A stretch of 37,568 nucleotides of DNA from an uncultured Fibrobacter sp. (lineage in GTDB: Bacteria; Fibrobacterota; Fibrobacteria; Fibrobacterales; Fibrobacteraceae): NCBI GenBank assembly GCA_946408125.1, contig CAMJQW010000020.1, positions 1 through 37,568 of the forward strand. Reading direction: 5' to 3'. The notes beneath the pieces were generated by a model. The model saw nothing but the letters and a program-made list of their open reading frames with translations. It had not been told where the DNA came from and searched no databases. Made by a program: the position numbers and the translations under genes. This document shows, piece after piece, positions 22,554 through 31,585 of the stretch (position 1 is its first letter; each line of letters begins with the position of its first letter).

Positions 22554-23837
22554 ATGCTCAAATCTACACTGCAACAGACCGATCCGGAAATCTACAACAT
22601 CATTCAGGAAGAAGCCGAACGCCAGGAATACGGCATCGAGCTCATCGCTTCCGAAAACTACACCTCCAAGGCCGTCATGGAAGCCATGGGCTCCGTGCTG
22701 ACCAACAAGTACAGCGAAGGCTACGTGGGCAAGCGCTACTACGGTGGTAACGAAGTGATCGACAAGATGGAAGCTTTGGCCATCGAACGTTGCAAGAAGC
22801 TCTTTGGTTGCGACCACGTGAACATCCAGCCGCTGTCCGGTTCTCCGGCCAACGCTGCCGTGTACTTCGCCGTCCTCAAACCGGGCGACAAGGTCCTCGG
22901 CCTCAAGCTCGACCACGGTGGACACCTTTCTCACGGCCATCCGGTGAACTTCTCCGGTATGCTCTACAACTTCGTGCAGTACGAAGTCGATAAGGAAACT
23001 GGCCGCATCGACATGGACAAGGTCCGCGAAATCGCTCTCCGCGAAAAGCCGAAGATGATTCTCGCCGGTTTCTCTGCCTACAGCCGTAACCTCGACTGGA
23101 AGCGCTTCAAGGAAATCGCCGACGAAGTGGGCGCCCTCACCATGGCAGACATTTCTCACGTCGCAGGCCTCATCGCCGGTAAGGCTATTGATTCTCCGGT
23201 GCCGTACTTCGACATCGTGACGACCACCACCCACAAGACTCTCCGTGGCCCGCGTTCCGCTATCATCATGTGCAAGGACCGCACCATCCAGAAGATGGTG
23301 AAGGGCGAACTCAAGGAAGTTTCTTTGGCCAAGGAAATCGACAAGGGCGTGTTCCCGGGCATGCAGGGTGGTCCGCACGACCACATCAACGCCGGTAAGG
23401 CCGTTGCATTCCTCGAAGCTTTGCAGCCGGAATTCCAGACCTACGCCAAGAACGTCATCAAGAACGCTCAGGCTATGTCCGATGAAATGCAGAAGCTCGG
23501 TTACAGGGTTATTAGTGGCGGTACCGACAACCACCTCATCGTTGTCGATATGACTTCTCAGGGTGTTTCCGGTAAGGAAGCCGAAGTGGCCATGGAAAAG
23601 GTCGGCATCTCTTGCAGCCGCTCCACGATTCCGTTTGATCCGCGCAAGCCGATGGACCCGTCCGGTGTCCGTCTCGGTACTGCCGCTATCACGACTCGTG
23701 GCTTCGACGAAGAAGACACTCGCGAAGTGGCCCGCATCATCGACCGCGCCATCCAGGCCAAGGACGACGATGCCGCTCTCGCCAAGATCCGCGAAGAAAT
23801 CGTGGCTCTCTGCAAGAAGCACCCGCTGTACAAGTAA
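22554..23837 (+). CDS. glyA: Serine hydroxymethyltransferase
   Basis: This PLP enzyme moves the serine hydroxymethyl group to tetrahydrofolate, giving glycine and 5,10-methylene-THF. The 427-residue length is normal. Motifs are ELIASENYTS (29-38), the SEGYVGKRYYGG substrate loop (54-65), QPLSGSPANAAVY (92-104), the MADISHVAGL segment (197-206) with the PLP-ring Asp, and Lys228 in TTTTHKTLRGPR forming the Schiff base. The start follows a strong ribosome site. It is a single gene with its own -10 box and terminator (23868-23898). Codon use is strongly biased toward GGT, CGC and AAG, as for a highly expressed gene. No riboswitch was recognised in the short leader. Confidence 0.98.
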   Translation: MLKSTLQQTDPEIYNIIQEEAERQEYGIELIASENYTSKAVMEAMGSVLTNKYSEGYVGKRYYGGNEVIDKMEALAIERCKKLFGCDHVNIQPLSGSPANAAVYFAVLKPGDKVLGLKLDHGGHLSHGHPVNFSGMLYNFVQYEVDKETGRIDMDKVREIALREKPKMILAGFSAYSRNLDWKRFKEIADEVGALTMADISHVAGLIAGKAIDSPVPYFDIVTTTTHKTLRGPRSAIIMCKDRTIQKMVKGELKEVSLAKEIDKGVFPGMQGGPHDHINAGKAVAFLEALQPEFQTYAKNVIKNAQAMSDEMQKLGYRVISGGTDNHLIVVDMTSQGVSGKEAEVAMEKVGISCSRSTIPFDPRKPMDPSGVRLGTAAITTRGFDEEDTREVARIIDRAIQAKDDDAALAKIREEIVALCKKHPLYK

Positions 23838-23867
23838 TTAGCGCCTTCGGTGCGAAAAATTAAGGAA

Positions 23868-23898
23868 AGTGGTTCGCGTTTGGCGGACCGCTTTTTTT
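23868..23898 (+). terminator. Rho-independent terminator of glyA
   Basis: AGTGGTTCGC (23868-23877) pairs with GCGGACCGCT (23883-23892), a 10-bp stem with two G-T pairs and a GTTTG loop, followed by a run of T. It ends 27 bases before the next gene. Confidence 0.88.
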
Positions 23899-23925
23899 AT
23901 CTTTACCGCATAAACAAGAGGTTTT

Positions 23926-24624
23926 ATGCAGTCCTGGACCGAAATAAAGAAGATCGAGAATCCGACCGAAGAACAGCAACTCGAAGCGATTGCGCTCAAC
24001 TGGTATGCCATCAGCCTTATCGAGAACCCGACTGTCGCCGCGCAGAAGGCTGCCTTCGCGCAGAACGTGCAGGCGATTCTCTACATCAAGAACGGCCTTT
24101 GTGAAGATTTGAAGGTGGCGCTCAACGCCCTCGACGAGCCCGCGCTCCTTGCCGCGGTGAATGCCGACCCGAACATTTTGAAGTTCGTGACGAATCCCGA
24201 CCTTCTCAAGGCCGCGGTACGCAGCGACTGGAAAATCGTGAAGAAGATTGACAACGCGGGCGAAGACCTGTGGGCCGAGGCGGTGCGCGCGAGTGCCGAT
24301 GCGGCCAAGGTCGTGCCGTTCATGGGCGAGAAGATCCAGGCAGCGCTTGTGGAACGCGATTGGCGTGCCCTGCAAGATATCGTGCGTCCGTCGGCAGCCA
24401 TCGTGATTGCCGCTGTGAAGCAGGATTACCATGCACTCGAGTTTGTGAGCATCAAGGACCGTACGGAGCCGGTGCAGCTTGCCGCCGTGCGTACGGACTG
24501 GCGTTGCATTCAGTACCTGCAGCGTGCATCCGAGAAGGTGCAGATGGAAGCGGTGCGCCAGACGAAGGACGCTTTCGCCCTCATCAAGAATCCCGCCGAG
24601 GCGGTCAAGGAATTCTGCAAGTAA
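23926..24624 (+). CDS. Helical-repeat protein resembling DUF4116, unknown function
   Basis: This 232-residue protein has no signal peptide or membrane helix and consists almost wholly of degenerate repeats of about 20-25 residues: AIALNWYAISLIENP, AFAQNVQAILYIKN, AAVNADPNILKFVTN, AAVRSDWKIVKKIDN, AAVKQDYHALEFVSI, AAVRTDWRCIQYLQ, EAVRQTKDAFALIKNP. The pattern AAV--DW--L--I resembles DUF4116, an alpha-helical repeat of unknown role that usually binds proteins. The start MQSWTEIKK is preceded by ACAAGAGG. The stop is 18 bases before an ABC ATPase gene, so they may be co-transcribed and the protein could be an accessory of that ATPase. The repeat call is solid; the function is not known. Confidence 0.75.
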   Translation: MQSWTEIKKIENPTEEQQLEAIALNWYAISLIENPTVAAQKAAFAQNVQAILYIKNGLCEDLKVALNALDEPALLAAVNADPNILKFVTNPDLLKAAVRSDWKIVKKIDNAGEDLWAEAVRASADAAKVVPFMGEKIQAALVERDWRALQDIVRPSAAIVIAAVKQDYHALEFVSIKDRTEPVQLAAVRTDWRCIQYLQRASEKVQMEAVRQTKDAFALIKNPAEAVKEFCK

Positions 24625-24642
24625 CTTGCGCGGGGTTTCGCG

Positions 24643-25557
24643 ATGGAAAACTCGAACCCGCTGGTAAAAGTCGAGAATGTCTCGTTTCGCTACCCGAAAT
24701 CGGGCGTGGACGCGCTTTCGGGCGTGTCGCTCGAAATCCCGCGTGGGAGTTTCTTTGCGCTGCTTGGCCCGAACGGGGCAGGAAAGACGACTCTGCTCCG
24801 CCTTTTGTGCGGGCGTTTCGCGAAATTCTCGGGAACGATTGAGCTTGCGGACGATGTGCGCGGACCGGGCGGGCGTTCTGCCCCGAGTACGCAAAGTTTC
24901 CTCGACCCGCTCGCCTGCGGCATATTGCTCGAAAATCCGGGCATTTACCCGAAACTTTCGATAAACGAGTACGTAGATTACTTCATGGGCTTCTATGCGG
25001 CCCGTATCCCGACGTGGAACGAGGCGCAGGCTCGCGAACGCATTGAGAGCATCGCGAAGAGCCTCGAACTCCCGCCGCTCGATACCCGCATGGGCAAGCT
25101 TTCGCTCGGGAACCGCCAGAAGGTGCAGTTGCTGCGCGCGATGGCGCCTGCGCCGAAGCTCCTGATTCTGGACGAGCCCGTGGCGAATCTAGACCCGATG
25201 TCGCGCGAGGCGGTCTGGAAGCTCATTGCCGATTGGCGCAAGCAGGAAGGCGGTACGGCAATCGTCTGCTCGCATATCCTCGCCGAGATGGAAGAGGAGG
25301 CGACCGACTTCGCGATTATCGACCGCGGGCATGTACTCACGAGCGGGCGGGTCGCCGACCTTGCGGGCGAATCCGCATCTTTCAAGATAGAGGTCCGCGG
25401 CATTTCTTCCAAAGACAACGCACCCGCGGGCGGTTCTGCTCCCGAAAATCCGACAGCGGAAAAAATCCGCGCGGCCCTCTCCGCCGCCGGAATCGATGCC
25501 AGCGTAAACCGCGCCGGCACAGGCCTTGCTTCTCTCTACAAAAAAACTGTTCGATAA
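24643..25557 (+). CDS. ABC transporter ATP-binding protein
   Basis: This 304-residue ATPase subunit has Walker A GPNGAGKTT (42-50), the signature LSLGNRQ (153-159, a variant of LSGGQ), Walker B LLILDEP (173-179), a D-loop ANLDP and the switch His211 in CSHILAEME. The ATPase core ends near 245. The last 60 residues (with a Pro/Gly-rich SSKDNAPAGGSAPENP) form an extra C-terminal part. The Q-loop region holds LLENPGIYPKLSINEYV, typical of CcmA/NatA-like exporters of the ABC-2 type. No permease gene is adjacent: the next gene is on the other strand with its stop only 1 base away. The membrane partner must be encoded elsewhere, so the substrate is unknown. Confidence 0.92.
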   Translation: MENSNPLVKVENVSFRYPKSGVDALSGVSLEIPRGSFFALLGPNGAGKTTLLRLLCGRFAKFSGTIELADDVRGPGGRSAPSTQSFLDPLACGILLENPGIYPKLSINEYVDYFMGFYAARIPTWNEAQARERIESIAKSLELPPLDTRMGKLSLGNRQKVQLLRAMAPAPKLLILDEPVANLDPMSREAVWKLIADWRKQEGGTAIVCSHILAEMEEEATDFAIIDRGHVLTSGRVADLAGESASFKIEVRGISSKDNAPAGGSAPENPTAEKIRAALSAAGIDASVNRAGTGLASLYKKTVR

Positions 25558-25558
25558 G

Positions 25559-27436
25559 TTAGAACGTATGCGAGAGGTCGAACGCGAAGCGGCCCCATGC
25601 GAACGATTCCATGCCGTCCCAGTTGAGGAACGTTTTCTTGAAAGCGTAATCTAGACGGAACGTGAGGAATTGCCAGTGGTAGCGCAGACCGAGACCGAGG
25701 CTCGCATCCGCTTCTTCTTCGTAGACGTCCTTCTCTTCGTCCATCACCTTGGCCCAGTCAAAGAACTGCACAATCTGCCAGCGCTTTGCCGCCCTCCAGG
25801 GAAGCGTCCAACGGACTTCCTGGTTAAAGCGGTAGTACATTGGCGTAAGGCCGGTGTTGATGATGGTTTCGCCGTCCTCGTCCTGCGATTCGTAGCTTGC
25901 GTAGATACTGCGGAAACGGTAACCGCGTACGGACCTGGAGCCGCCCTGGTAGAACACGCGCGCGTCGTCTTCAAGAGCCGAGGCGAAGAACTTGCCCGCA
26001 CTTCCGCTCAATGCGCCGTAGAACGTCCAGAAAAGCGGAAAATAGAGGTTCACGGTCGCTTCCCCGTAGGTGTAGGGGTTACCGATCATTTCGGGATTGT
26101 CGAGGGAGGCGGTAAGGTTGGTGCCCGCGCCGGTCGTCGGTGCGAAGCGGATACCCTTGGTCGGGTTGAAATAGTCGTCGGTGTAGTCGAAGGTGAGGGC
26201 CACTTCGCCTTTCAGCTTGAACATCTGGTCGCTATTCTTGTTCACGTAACGGGAGTCGACCGTTCCGCGGAAGCGGATGTGGCTCGTAATGCCGAAGGTC
26301 AAGTCGCCGCGGTTGATGACTTCGTAGCGCTCTTCGATGCTGTCCGGGTATGCAGGCGGGTTGATCTTTTCGTGGTTGAAACTCAGGCGGTCTTCAAAGC
26401 GGATGGCGGTAGGAATGAACGTGAAAGACGTTCCGAACAGCAGCGGGTTCGCATAGCCGACGGAGATTTCCTGCTTGTGCTGGGCAATCTGGAAGTTGGT
26501 CGAGAATTCGTTGAACTTGCCGAAGAAGTTCTTGTGCTTTGCGTATGCTTGCGCACCGAATCCGTATATCTCTTCGTAGAAGAATCCGTAGCGGGCTTCT
26601 CCGGGAACGCGCTCGACGACATCGAGGTGTACGTCCGAAAGTCCGTCGGAACGCAGCGAGTCGTTGAGCTTGATCTGCGTGAACAATTGTGTGGAAAGAA
26701 GCTTGTTCTTGAAGGAGTTGTACTGGTTTCCGTCGATGACTTCGCCTTTCGGAATGCGCCAGAGGCTCGATAGCCAGGCCGTATCGGTGAGGCCTTCTTC
26801 GCCGCTCCTGTTGTTGCGTTCGCCGACCTGCTGCGTGCTGCTCGCGATGTTGCCCATGATGACCTTCGGGCCTGATTCGACGTTGATATGCACGTAGATT
26901 TTCTTCTGCACGGTATCGAGAAGTTCCGTAGACGTGACGTAGACGTGGAGGTAACCTTCCTTGCGGTATGCGGTCTGGATGTATTGGATATCTTCGGCAA
27001 TGTCTTCCTGCTCGAAATATCCCTTGTTGTTCGTGCTCAAGGACGTCATCTTGATTTCGACATCGCTCTGCGTAGAACCCGTGATTTCGACGCCGTCGAA
27101 TTTGTAGCGGTCGCCCTCATTGATGGTGAACAGGTATCCGCGCTGCATGCTGTCGATGGAGAAGAATTCGCGCCTGATTTCCATTTTCATGTCGAGGCTG
27201 AAATAACCGCGCGAATAGTACAGCGACTTGATGTTCTCGGAGGAGAGGCGCATCATGAAGTCCTGCTTGGTCGTGTCCAGCTGGCCGAATTCGTCGGGAA
27301 TGTCCAGCTGTTCGTTGAGCTGGAAGTTCGAGAAAATCTGGTTCCCGTAGAAATCGGTGTACCACGGATGCTTGACGTTCTCGTCAGCATGTACCAATGC
27401 GATAGCCAAGAGAAGGAGCGCAATCAGATATCTCAT
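25559..27436 (-). CDS. Omp85-family outer-membrane protein (TamA/BamA-like)
   Basis: This 625-residue protein has a signal peptide MRYLIALLLLAIALVHA, periplasmic POTRA-like domains (about 22-110, 115-200 and 200-290; for example RYKFDGVEITGSTQSD and AYRKEGYLHVYV) and a C-terminal 16-strand-type barrel. The Omp85 hallmark appears as GGSRSVRGYRFRSI (VRGY), followed by YYRFNQEVRWTLPW, QFFDWAKV and a final DLSHTF with C-terminal Phe. Such proteins insert or export outer-membrane proteins. The start at 27436 overlaps the tamB stop by four bases (ATGA), which points to the TamA role. An upstream in-frame start at 27532 would put charged residues ahead of the signal. A second Omp85 gene (the true bamA) would be expected elsewhere. 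Confidence 0.88.
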   Translation of the reverse strand: MRYLIALLLLAIALVHADENVKHPWYTDFYGNQIFSNFQLNEQLDIPDEFGQLDTTKQDFMMRLSSENIKSLYYSRGYFSLDMKMEIRREFFSIDSMQRGYLFTINEGDRYKFDGVEITGSTQSDVEIKMTSLSTNNKGYFEQEDIAEDIQYIQTAYRKEGYLHVYVTSTELLDTVQKKIYVHINVESGPKVIMGNIASSTQQVGERNNRSGEEGLTDTAWLSSLWRIPKGEVIDGNQYNSFKNKLLSTQLFTQIKLNDSLRSDGLSDVHLDVVERVPGEARYGFFYEEIYGFGAQAYAKHKNFFGKFNEFSTNFQIAQHKQEISVGYANPLLFGTSFTFIPTAIRFEDRLSFNHEKINPPAYPDSIEERYEVINRGDLTFGITSHIRFRGTVDSRYVNKNSDQMFKLKGEVALTFDYTDDYFNPTKGIRFAPTTGAGTNLTASLDNPEMIGNPYTYGEATVNLYFPLFWTFYGALSGSAGKFFASALEDDARVFYQGGSRSVRGYRFRSIYASYESQDEDGETIINTGLTPMYYRFNQEVRWTLPWRAAKRWQIVQFFDWAKVMDEEKDVYEEEADASLGLGLRYHWQFLTFRLDYAFKKTFLNWDGMESFAWGRFAFDLSHTF

Positions 27437-30400
27437 TTGTTTGTCTCCGTCTTCTTTAAGGGTGGCTTCGTTGCATCGTTCTTCTCGTACGGATTCTCGA
27501 TGGTCTCGCAATTTCCGATTCCGAGCAGGCACGGGTTCCAGTAGCGGTAAACATAGTTTATACCGATGTTCTTTTCAACGCGGTTTTCGTTGCCTTCAGT
27601 ACCCGTGTTCGTCAGGTATTGCTTCGAGACGAGCTGCGCGTAGAGCGACGTAGTGGGCGAGATGTGGTTCTTGTGCGAGTAGCTCTTGTCCTTGAAAACC
27701 GGGAGCGTGTAGTTGAGCCCGAATTGCAGTGACTGGTCGTAGGTCGGGTTTTCGCTCTGGTCCTGCGTGTATCCGAAGATAAGGCTCAAGTCCTTGACCC
27801 AGCGGTCCAGAGAGATGGGCAGCTTGAAGTAACTCGAATCCCTTTCGTTCGTGGTGTTGTTTTCGAACAGCATCACCTTCATGTCGATGCTTCCGATATA
27901 GTCTCCGCCGAGCGTCTTGTTCGCCGTGGTCGAAATCATCTTTCCGATAGCCTTGCCGGCGACTTTGTTCCAGTCGGTCGCTTCGTTGTCCTGGTTCGCG
28001 ATACAGCCGAGGATGATGTTGTAGTAGATGGAGGCCGCACTCGATTCGTTGCCGCAGTTGCTGCTGGGGGTCGGTTGCAGGTTCGTAATCGTTCCCTGGA
28101 AGTCCAGGTTGACAGGGCAGGTTTCCTTTTCGACGCTTTCCTCTTCGTCGCAGTAGGGGAGTTCCTGCGAACTGGATACATCGACGATGCCGTGCTGCCA
28201 AGGCACGTCGGTCCACGAAATTCTGAAGGAGTTGAGGTCGAATTCGTAGACTTCTTGCACGCCGATGAAGCCTGTGTTCGAGTTGGTGATGTCGCCGCGG
28301 AGCAGCGGGCGGTTCGTGTTGCCGAGCACCCACACGTCGAATGTGAGCGGGAAGTTCGCGAACGGAGTCACGATCTGGATGGAATCGCTCTGGGAATCAT
28401 TTATATGTATGGACAAGTTAATCGGTTGTGCGGCCGAGTACTTGACTTCGGTTTCCTGATGGCGGAGCTTTGCCAGGGCGTTGTTGAAGAGCGTGATGAA
28501 CTTGTCTATGGTTGCCGGTGTGACCTCGATTTCAAGATCCCTGTGGTAGACGAGCTTGTCTACGGACACGTTTCCGCTCAAGGTCTTGTTCTGCAGGACT
28601 CCGTCGTGCGCACGCGGAATGGTCAGGCTGAGTTCGCTCTTGCCAATCGCTTCAGCTTCGCCGTATGCCTTGTCGATGAAGTTGTAGTGGATATTCCCGA
28701 TTGAACCGGAGATGATGATGTCGTCTTCGGTTTCTTCCATGAACCCGTGGATGTTCTCGGCGACCAGCTTGTGAGGTCCTTCGACGACGGTGTAGCGTTC
28801 GGACTCGAACTCGATGCTCATGATCTTGAGGCTGTCCAGGTCGTACTTCAAATTTCCGGACACGGCTTCGCCGCTGTCGTTCTGCGTTGAAATCTCGCTC
28901 ATCTCCAGGATGCCGTCCTCGAGATGCCCGCGGAGCTTGAAGGGGAAGAGGTGGCTGAACTTGGGGGGCTGGTAGAACGTGGAATCCGAACGGATGTCCG
29001 CGGTGATTCCCTTGAGGCCTTCCTTGATTCTGGCCGTCACGTCAATCTCGAGGTCCGTCCTCTTGACTTCGCTGACTGTTCCCGGGATGAACCACGAACC
29101 GTTCAGGTTCAGCTTTCCGTTGAACGTCATCAACGAGTCGATGAAGCCTTCCGCATAGAGGTCGCCGCCGTTGTCGCTGCTGTGCGAGATGCTGACATGC
29201 CGCTTGGTTTCGAATACGTCGTCCAGGATAATCTGCGTGTTGCCGGTCCAACCGCCACCGCCGATTCCCAGGTAAGCGTTCAGTTCTATCTTGTTCGCTT
29301 CCGCGAACATGTTCATGCGCTTGATGTTGAATAGCTGCGGCGATATCGTCTTGAACTCGACTTCGCTGAAGTCCATGTTGCCCTGCAGGCCGTGCCCGTC
29401 GTTGTACGAAATGTCACCGGTGATGAATCCCGACGCAAGAGTGGTGTCGCCGAGCGGTTCTAGCAGTACCGGAATGTTGAAGTCGCGTGCCGACGCCCAC
29501 GCGTGCAGGACCTGTACTGGTAGCGTTCCCGTCGGCTTGAATTCCGGGTTGGAGTCGTTGGGCAGGATGAATATGGCCTCGGCCTCCACCTTGTTCTTGC
29601 TGTGCGAGGCTTCCAATTTTTCGATGAATATGGTATCGCCGTTTTCGCGCGCCTTGATCTGGCCCTCCAAGTTGAACGGCTGCACGTTGCCCGAAATGGA
29701 TGCGTCGAGTTCACCGACCTTGGTTCCGAAGTTCTGCTTCCACGTTCCGGTGACGCGCCCGTTGAGGTTCTCGCTGAGTTTTATCTTCGCGAACGGGATG
29801 GTCGATACTTCCACATTGTCGGACTTGATGTCGATGGTCGTCGAGTCGATGATGGAGATGTAGGCTTCGCATACGCCACCGTTCCTCTGCGATACTCTCC
29901 AGGATGTATGCGGGTGTTCGCCCTTCCATAGGACATCGCCCGTGACATCGAAGGTTTCCTTGGGCGTGTAGATGATGCCGTTCGAGAACTTGATTCCGGT
30001 ACGGGTGAGGTCCAGCATGATTTGCAGGGAATCCGCCGTCACGTGCCATACGTACGGTATGGTGTCGATCTTCACCAGCGCCTTCATGTGCCCGTCTGCA
30101 AACGATCCGTAAATCTTGAAGCGATCTTGCAATTCGAGCTGGCCCATGCTCCAGTCCAGCGCCCAAGGTTCGTACGGGGACATGTCGCCGACGTAGGTGA
30201 GGCTGAACTTGTCCTTCAGGTTCATGGTCGTCTCGATGACGGAACCCTGCCTTGTCTCGACCACGACATCGACCTTGTCGCCTTTCTTCTCGGCGGAATG
30301 GATGGTGAGGTCGAGCGGCATTATCTGCGGGCCGAACTGCGCGTTCATGTGGTCCACCTTGCCGGTCGCGGTTCCGTTCAGGTCTTTGTCGAAGTCCGCT

Positions 30401-31362
30401 TCCAGGTCGATCGTTCCGCCCTCGCCGTTATCCAGGTGTATTTCCGCATGGTAGTTCTTGTCGTCGCCATTGAAATGTATTGTCGCATCGAGCGGGAGCA
30501 GTGGCCAGAACTTGCCGATATGCGTCCTGATCGTTGTCTTGTATCGCGGCTTTCCCGTCTTGGGATCGAGGCTTGCTTCGCCCTTGACCTGTAGCTTGCC
30601 GAGTTCCGGCACGCTCGGAGGCAACTCGACGGGAATCCACTCCGTCGGGTCCTTGACTTCCATGTCGAACTTGGTGCTTACCGCGGCGAGGTTGTCCTTC
30701 GGCAGTTCGCCCTGTATCGCGACCGTATCTTTCCCTGCAGCGATCTTCGCGTCGACCGATACGTTGTCGCCCTCGAAGTCCGCTTTCAGCTTGAGGTTCG
30801 CTGGATTGGAAATACCGGTCCCGTCGATGCGGTCCGCTTTGAGGCTAGCTTTCTGAATGCCCTCGCTGCGTAGCGAGAGTCCTTCGACGTCCCAGTGCTT
30901 GTCGCCTGCCGTGACTGATACCTTTCCGACGTCGGCTTTCACGGGCAGGTAGAACTTGGCCTTGGAGGGGAATGTGGGCGGCCCGTCGGAGGGCGGTTTC
31001 TTCGGCTTTTCGGGGCCTTCCGTGTTGATGTTGACGTTCACTTCGTTCGCCCCGAGCGTAAGCCCCTTCTCATCGCCGAGGATGCTCAGGTCAAATGCAA
31101 TATTCTTGAGGGTTACGACCGTTCCGTTGTTCTCTATCTGTACGGAATCCCAGGAGTGCGTGATGGGGCCGTCCATGTGGTGTCCGAAGGGCGTTACCCT
31201 GGTGTCTCCGTAGGTGTGCGGGGTCTCGAGATACGTCTTGAACATAACATAGGAGAACCAGGCGCACAGGGCGAGTGCACCCACGATCGCCGTTGCTATA
31301 ACGGCGGTTCCGATGAATGTCGAAGTTATTCTCTTCAACTTGCCCAGAATTATAGAAATCAC
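27433..31362 (-). CDS. tamB: Translocation and assembly module protein TamB
   Basis: This 1309-residue protein has one N-terminal membrane anchor (about 15-43, FIGTAVIATAIVGALALCAW). A very long beta-strand-rich periplasmic part of AsmA/TamB type follows, with repeated FDLSILGDEKGLTLGANEV-, LNLNGSW- and GNLKYDLDSLKI-like strands. The C-terminal TamB (DUF490) domain covers about 960-1300, with LGNTNRPLLRGDITNSNTG and DLNSFRISWTDVPW. TamB forms a bridge from the inner membrane to an Omp85 partner and is linked to outer-membrane protein assembly and phospholipid transport. The start is GTG at 31362 with only a weak ribosome site (GGAAAAC); a TTG eight codons downstream is an alternative. The ATGA overlap with the Omp85 gene makes them one unit. 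The length is close to that of other TamB proteins. Confidence 0.9.
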   Translation of the reverse strand: MISIILGKLKRITSTFIGTAVIATAIVGALALCAWFSYVMFKTYLETPHTYGDTRVTPFGHHMDGPITHSWDSVQIENNGTVVTLKNIAFDLSILGDEKGLTLGANEVNVNINTEGPEKPKKPPSDGPPTFPSKAKFYLPVKADVGKVSVTAGDKHWDVEGLSLRSEGIQKASLKADRIDGTGISNPANLKLKADFEGDNVSVDAKIAAGKDTVAIQGELPKDNLAAVSTKFDMEVKDPTEWIPVELPPSVPELGKLQVKGEASLDPKTGKPRYKTTIRTHIGKFWPLLPLDATIHFNGDDKNYHAEIHLDNGEGGTIDLEADFDKDLNGTATGKVDHMNAQFGPQIMPLDLTIHSAEKKGDKVDVVVETRQGSVIETTMNLKDKFSLTYVGDMSPYEPWALDWSMGQLELQDRFKIYGSFADGHMKALVKIDTIPYVWHVTADSLQIMLDLTRTGIKFSNGIIYTPKETFDVTGDVLWKGEHPHTSWRVSQRNGGVCEAYISIIDSTTIDIKSDNVEVSTIPFAKIKLSENLNGRVTGTWKQNFGTKVGELDASISGNVQPFNLEGQIKARENGDTIFIEKLEASHSKNKVEAEAIFILPNDSNPEFKPTGTLPVQVLHAWASARDFNIPVLLEPLGDTTLASGFITGDISYNDGHGLQGNMDFSEVEFKTISPQLFNIKRMNMFAEANKIELNAYLGIGGGGWTGNTQIILDDVFETKRHVSISHSSDNGGDLYAEGFIDSLMTFNGKLNLNGSWFIPGTVSEVKRTDLEIDVTARIKEGLKGITADIRSDSTFYQPPKFSHLFPFKLRGHLEDGILEMSEISTQNDSGEAVSGNLKYDLDSLKIMSIEFESERYTVVEGPHKLVAENIHGFMEETEDDIIISGSIGNIHYNFIDKAYGEAEAIGKSELSLTIPRAHDGVLQNKTLSGNVSVDKLVYHRDLEIEVTPATIDKFITLFNNALAKLRHQETEVKYSAAQPINLSIHINDSQSDSIQIVTPFANFPLTFDVWVLGNTNRPLLRGDITNSNTGFIGVQEVYEFDLNSFRISWTDVPWQHGIVDVSSSQELPYCDEEESVEKETCPVNLDFQGTITNLQPTPSSNCGNESSAASIYYNIILGCIANQDNEATDWNKVAGKAIGKMISTTANKTLGGDYIGSIDMKVMLFENNTTNERDSSYFKLPISLDRWVKDLSLIFGYTQDQSENPTYDQSLQFGLNYTLPVFKDKSYSHKNHISPTTSLYAQLVSKQYLTNTGTEGNENRVEKNIGINYVYRYWNPCLLGIGNCETIENPYEKNDATKPPLKKTETNK

Positions 31363-31585
31363 GTTTTCCGTTGGCTCGAAATCGTCTCGAAAAATCGTCG
31401 TATCTCGTTATAAATCAACGACTTATGTGTACCCTGGCTACGTGGTGTGAATGCATACCCTCTATACCGCACAATTGTAAAGTTTTGATTACATAAGGGA
31501 AAGGAAAATGCCTTGTCCCGGCCCCCGCTTGGGAGGGGGATAAAATTTCTAATATTCCCGTATCAATGTCGATATAGAGGTTTTC

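Noticed and set aside
22539..23822. Minus-strand open frame opposite glyA (427 codons)
   Set aside because: It exactly mirrors glyA, whose highly biased codons leave few stops on the other strand. No domain is seen.
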